Source of the DNA: Candidatus Tayloriibacteriota bacterium
GTDB taxonomy: Bacteria > Patescibacteriota > Minisyncoccia > Phycocordibacterales > PALSA-1337
DNA: 5,526 nucleotides
Reading direction: 5' to 3'
Assembly: GCA_003170325.1 (NCBI GenBank)
Contig: PMZP01000034.1
Coordinates: 1-5,526, forward strand
Below are positions 5,460 through 5,526 of the stretch, piece after piece. Below the pieces are notes generated by a model that had not been told where the DNA came from, made no database searches, and was given only the letters and a program-made list of their open reading frames with translations. A program made the translations under genes and the position numbers. Each line of letters begins with the position of its first letter. The first letter of the stretch is position 1.

Positions 5460-5501
5460 CAGAACCAAAAATATGGTCGGCGCGAAGCGCCGTCTGTTCT
5501 G
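5460..5501. terminator. GC-rich nested hairpin downstream of tRNA-Ser, possible terminator
   Basis: CGGCGC (5478-5483) and GCGCCG (5487-5492) pair perfectly around a GAA loop; its centre is the unusually stable GCGAAGC mini-hairpin sequence. An outer pair, CAGAAC (5460-5465) with GTTCTG (5496-5501), encloses it. On the + strand no T run follows. On the - strand the hairpin is followed, after a few bases, by ATATTTTT (complement of 5467-5474), so it could end a gene entering from the right edge. Alternatively it is a 3' processing or stability structure for the tRNA transcript. Its role is uncertain. Confidence 0.35.
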
Positions 5502-5526
5502 CATTCCCCCCAAAAAATCCTGAATC

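Noticed and set aside
5430..5504. 24-codon - strand ORF with a G-rich run before its ATG
   Set aside because: It overlaps the tRNA-Ser 3' half and the GC hairpin, so it is almost certainly a chance frame.

Overview
The window looks like a compact piece of a small bacterial genome, most likely a member of the Candidate Phyla Radiation (Patescibacteria). The reasons are the tight gene packing, the weak or absent Shine-Dalgarno sites before most genes, the lemA-htpX pair followed by a soluble protein of a kind I associate with such genomes, and a tRNA gene without an encoded CCA end. This placement is inference from gene content and style; no marker gene here fixes the lineage. One gene (4589-5314) ends in TGA and no protein needs TGA read as glycine, so the standard code applies, which argues against the recoded Gracilibacteria and Absconditabacteria.

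Layout, all genes on the + strand. Positions 1-124 hold a short upstream region with a probable groES promoter whose -10 box overlaps a perfect 9-bp inverted repeat. Then come groES (125-430) and groEL (440-2083), a two-gene chaperonin operon. A 317-base gap (2084-2400) follows. It contains a weak terminator-like hairpin, two copies of a 22-bp element with palindromic ACTACA/TGTAGT arms plus a third half site at 37-38 bp spacing, and candidate promoters for the next operon. The second gene block is a membrane-anchored extracytoplasmic protein (2401-3090), lemA (3103-3657), htpX (3658-4569, starting directly after the lemA stop) and an uncharacterised soluble protein (4589-5314). A tRNA-Ser(GGA) gene with a long variable arm (5355-5439) follows, and the window ends in a short non-coding stretch with a strong GC hairpin.

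Functionally the window pairs cytoplasmic protein folding (GroES/GroEL) with a probable membrane or envelope quality-control block: HtpX is a zinc metalloprotease of the inner membrane, LemA is a membrane-anchored helical protein that commonly sits beside M48 proteases, and the two flanking proteins are unassigned but syntenic. The most interesting non-coding items are the non-CIRCE operator-like palindrome on the groES promoter and the spaced palindromic repeats between the two gene blocks. I see no strong evidence for a wholly new system such as a defence island, a mobile element or a CRISPR array.
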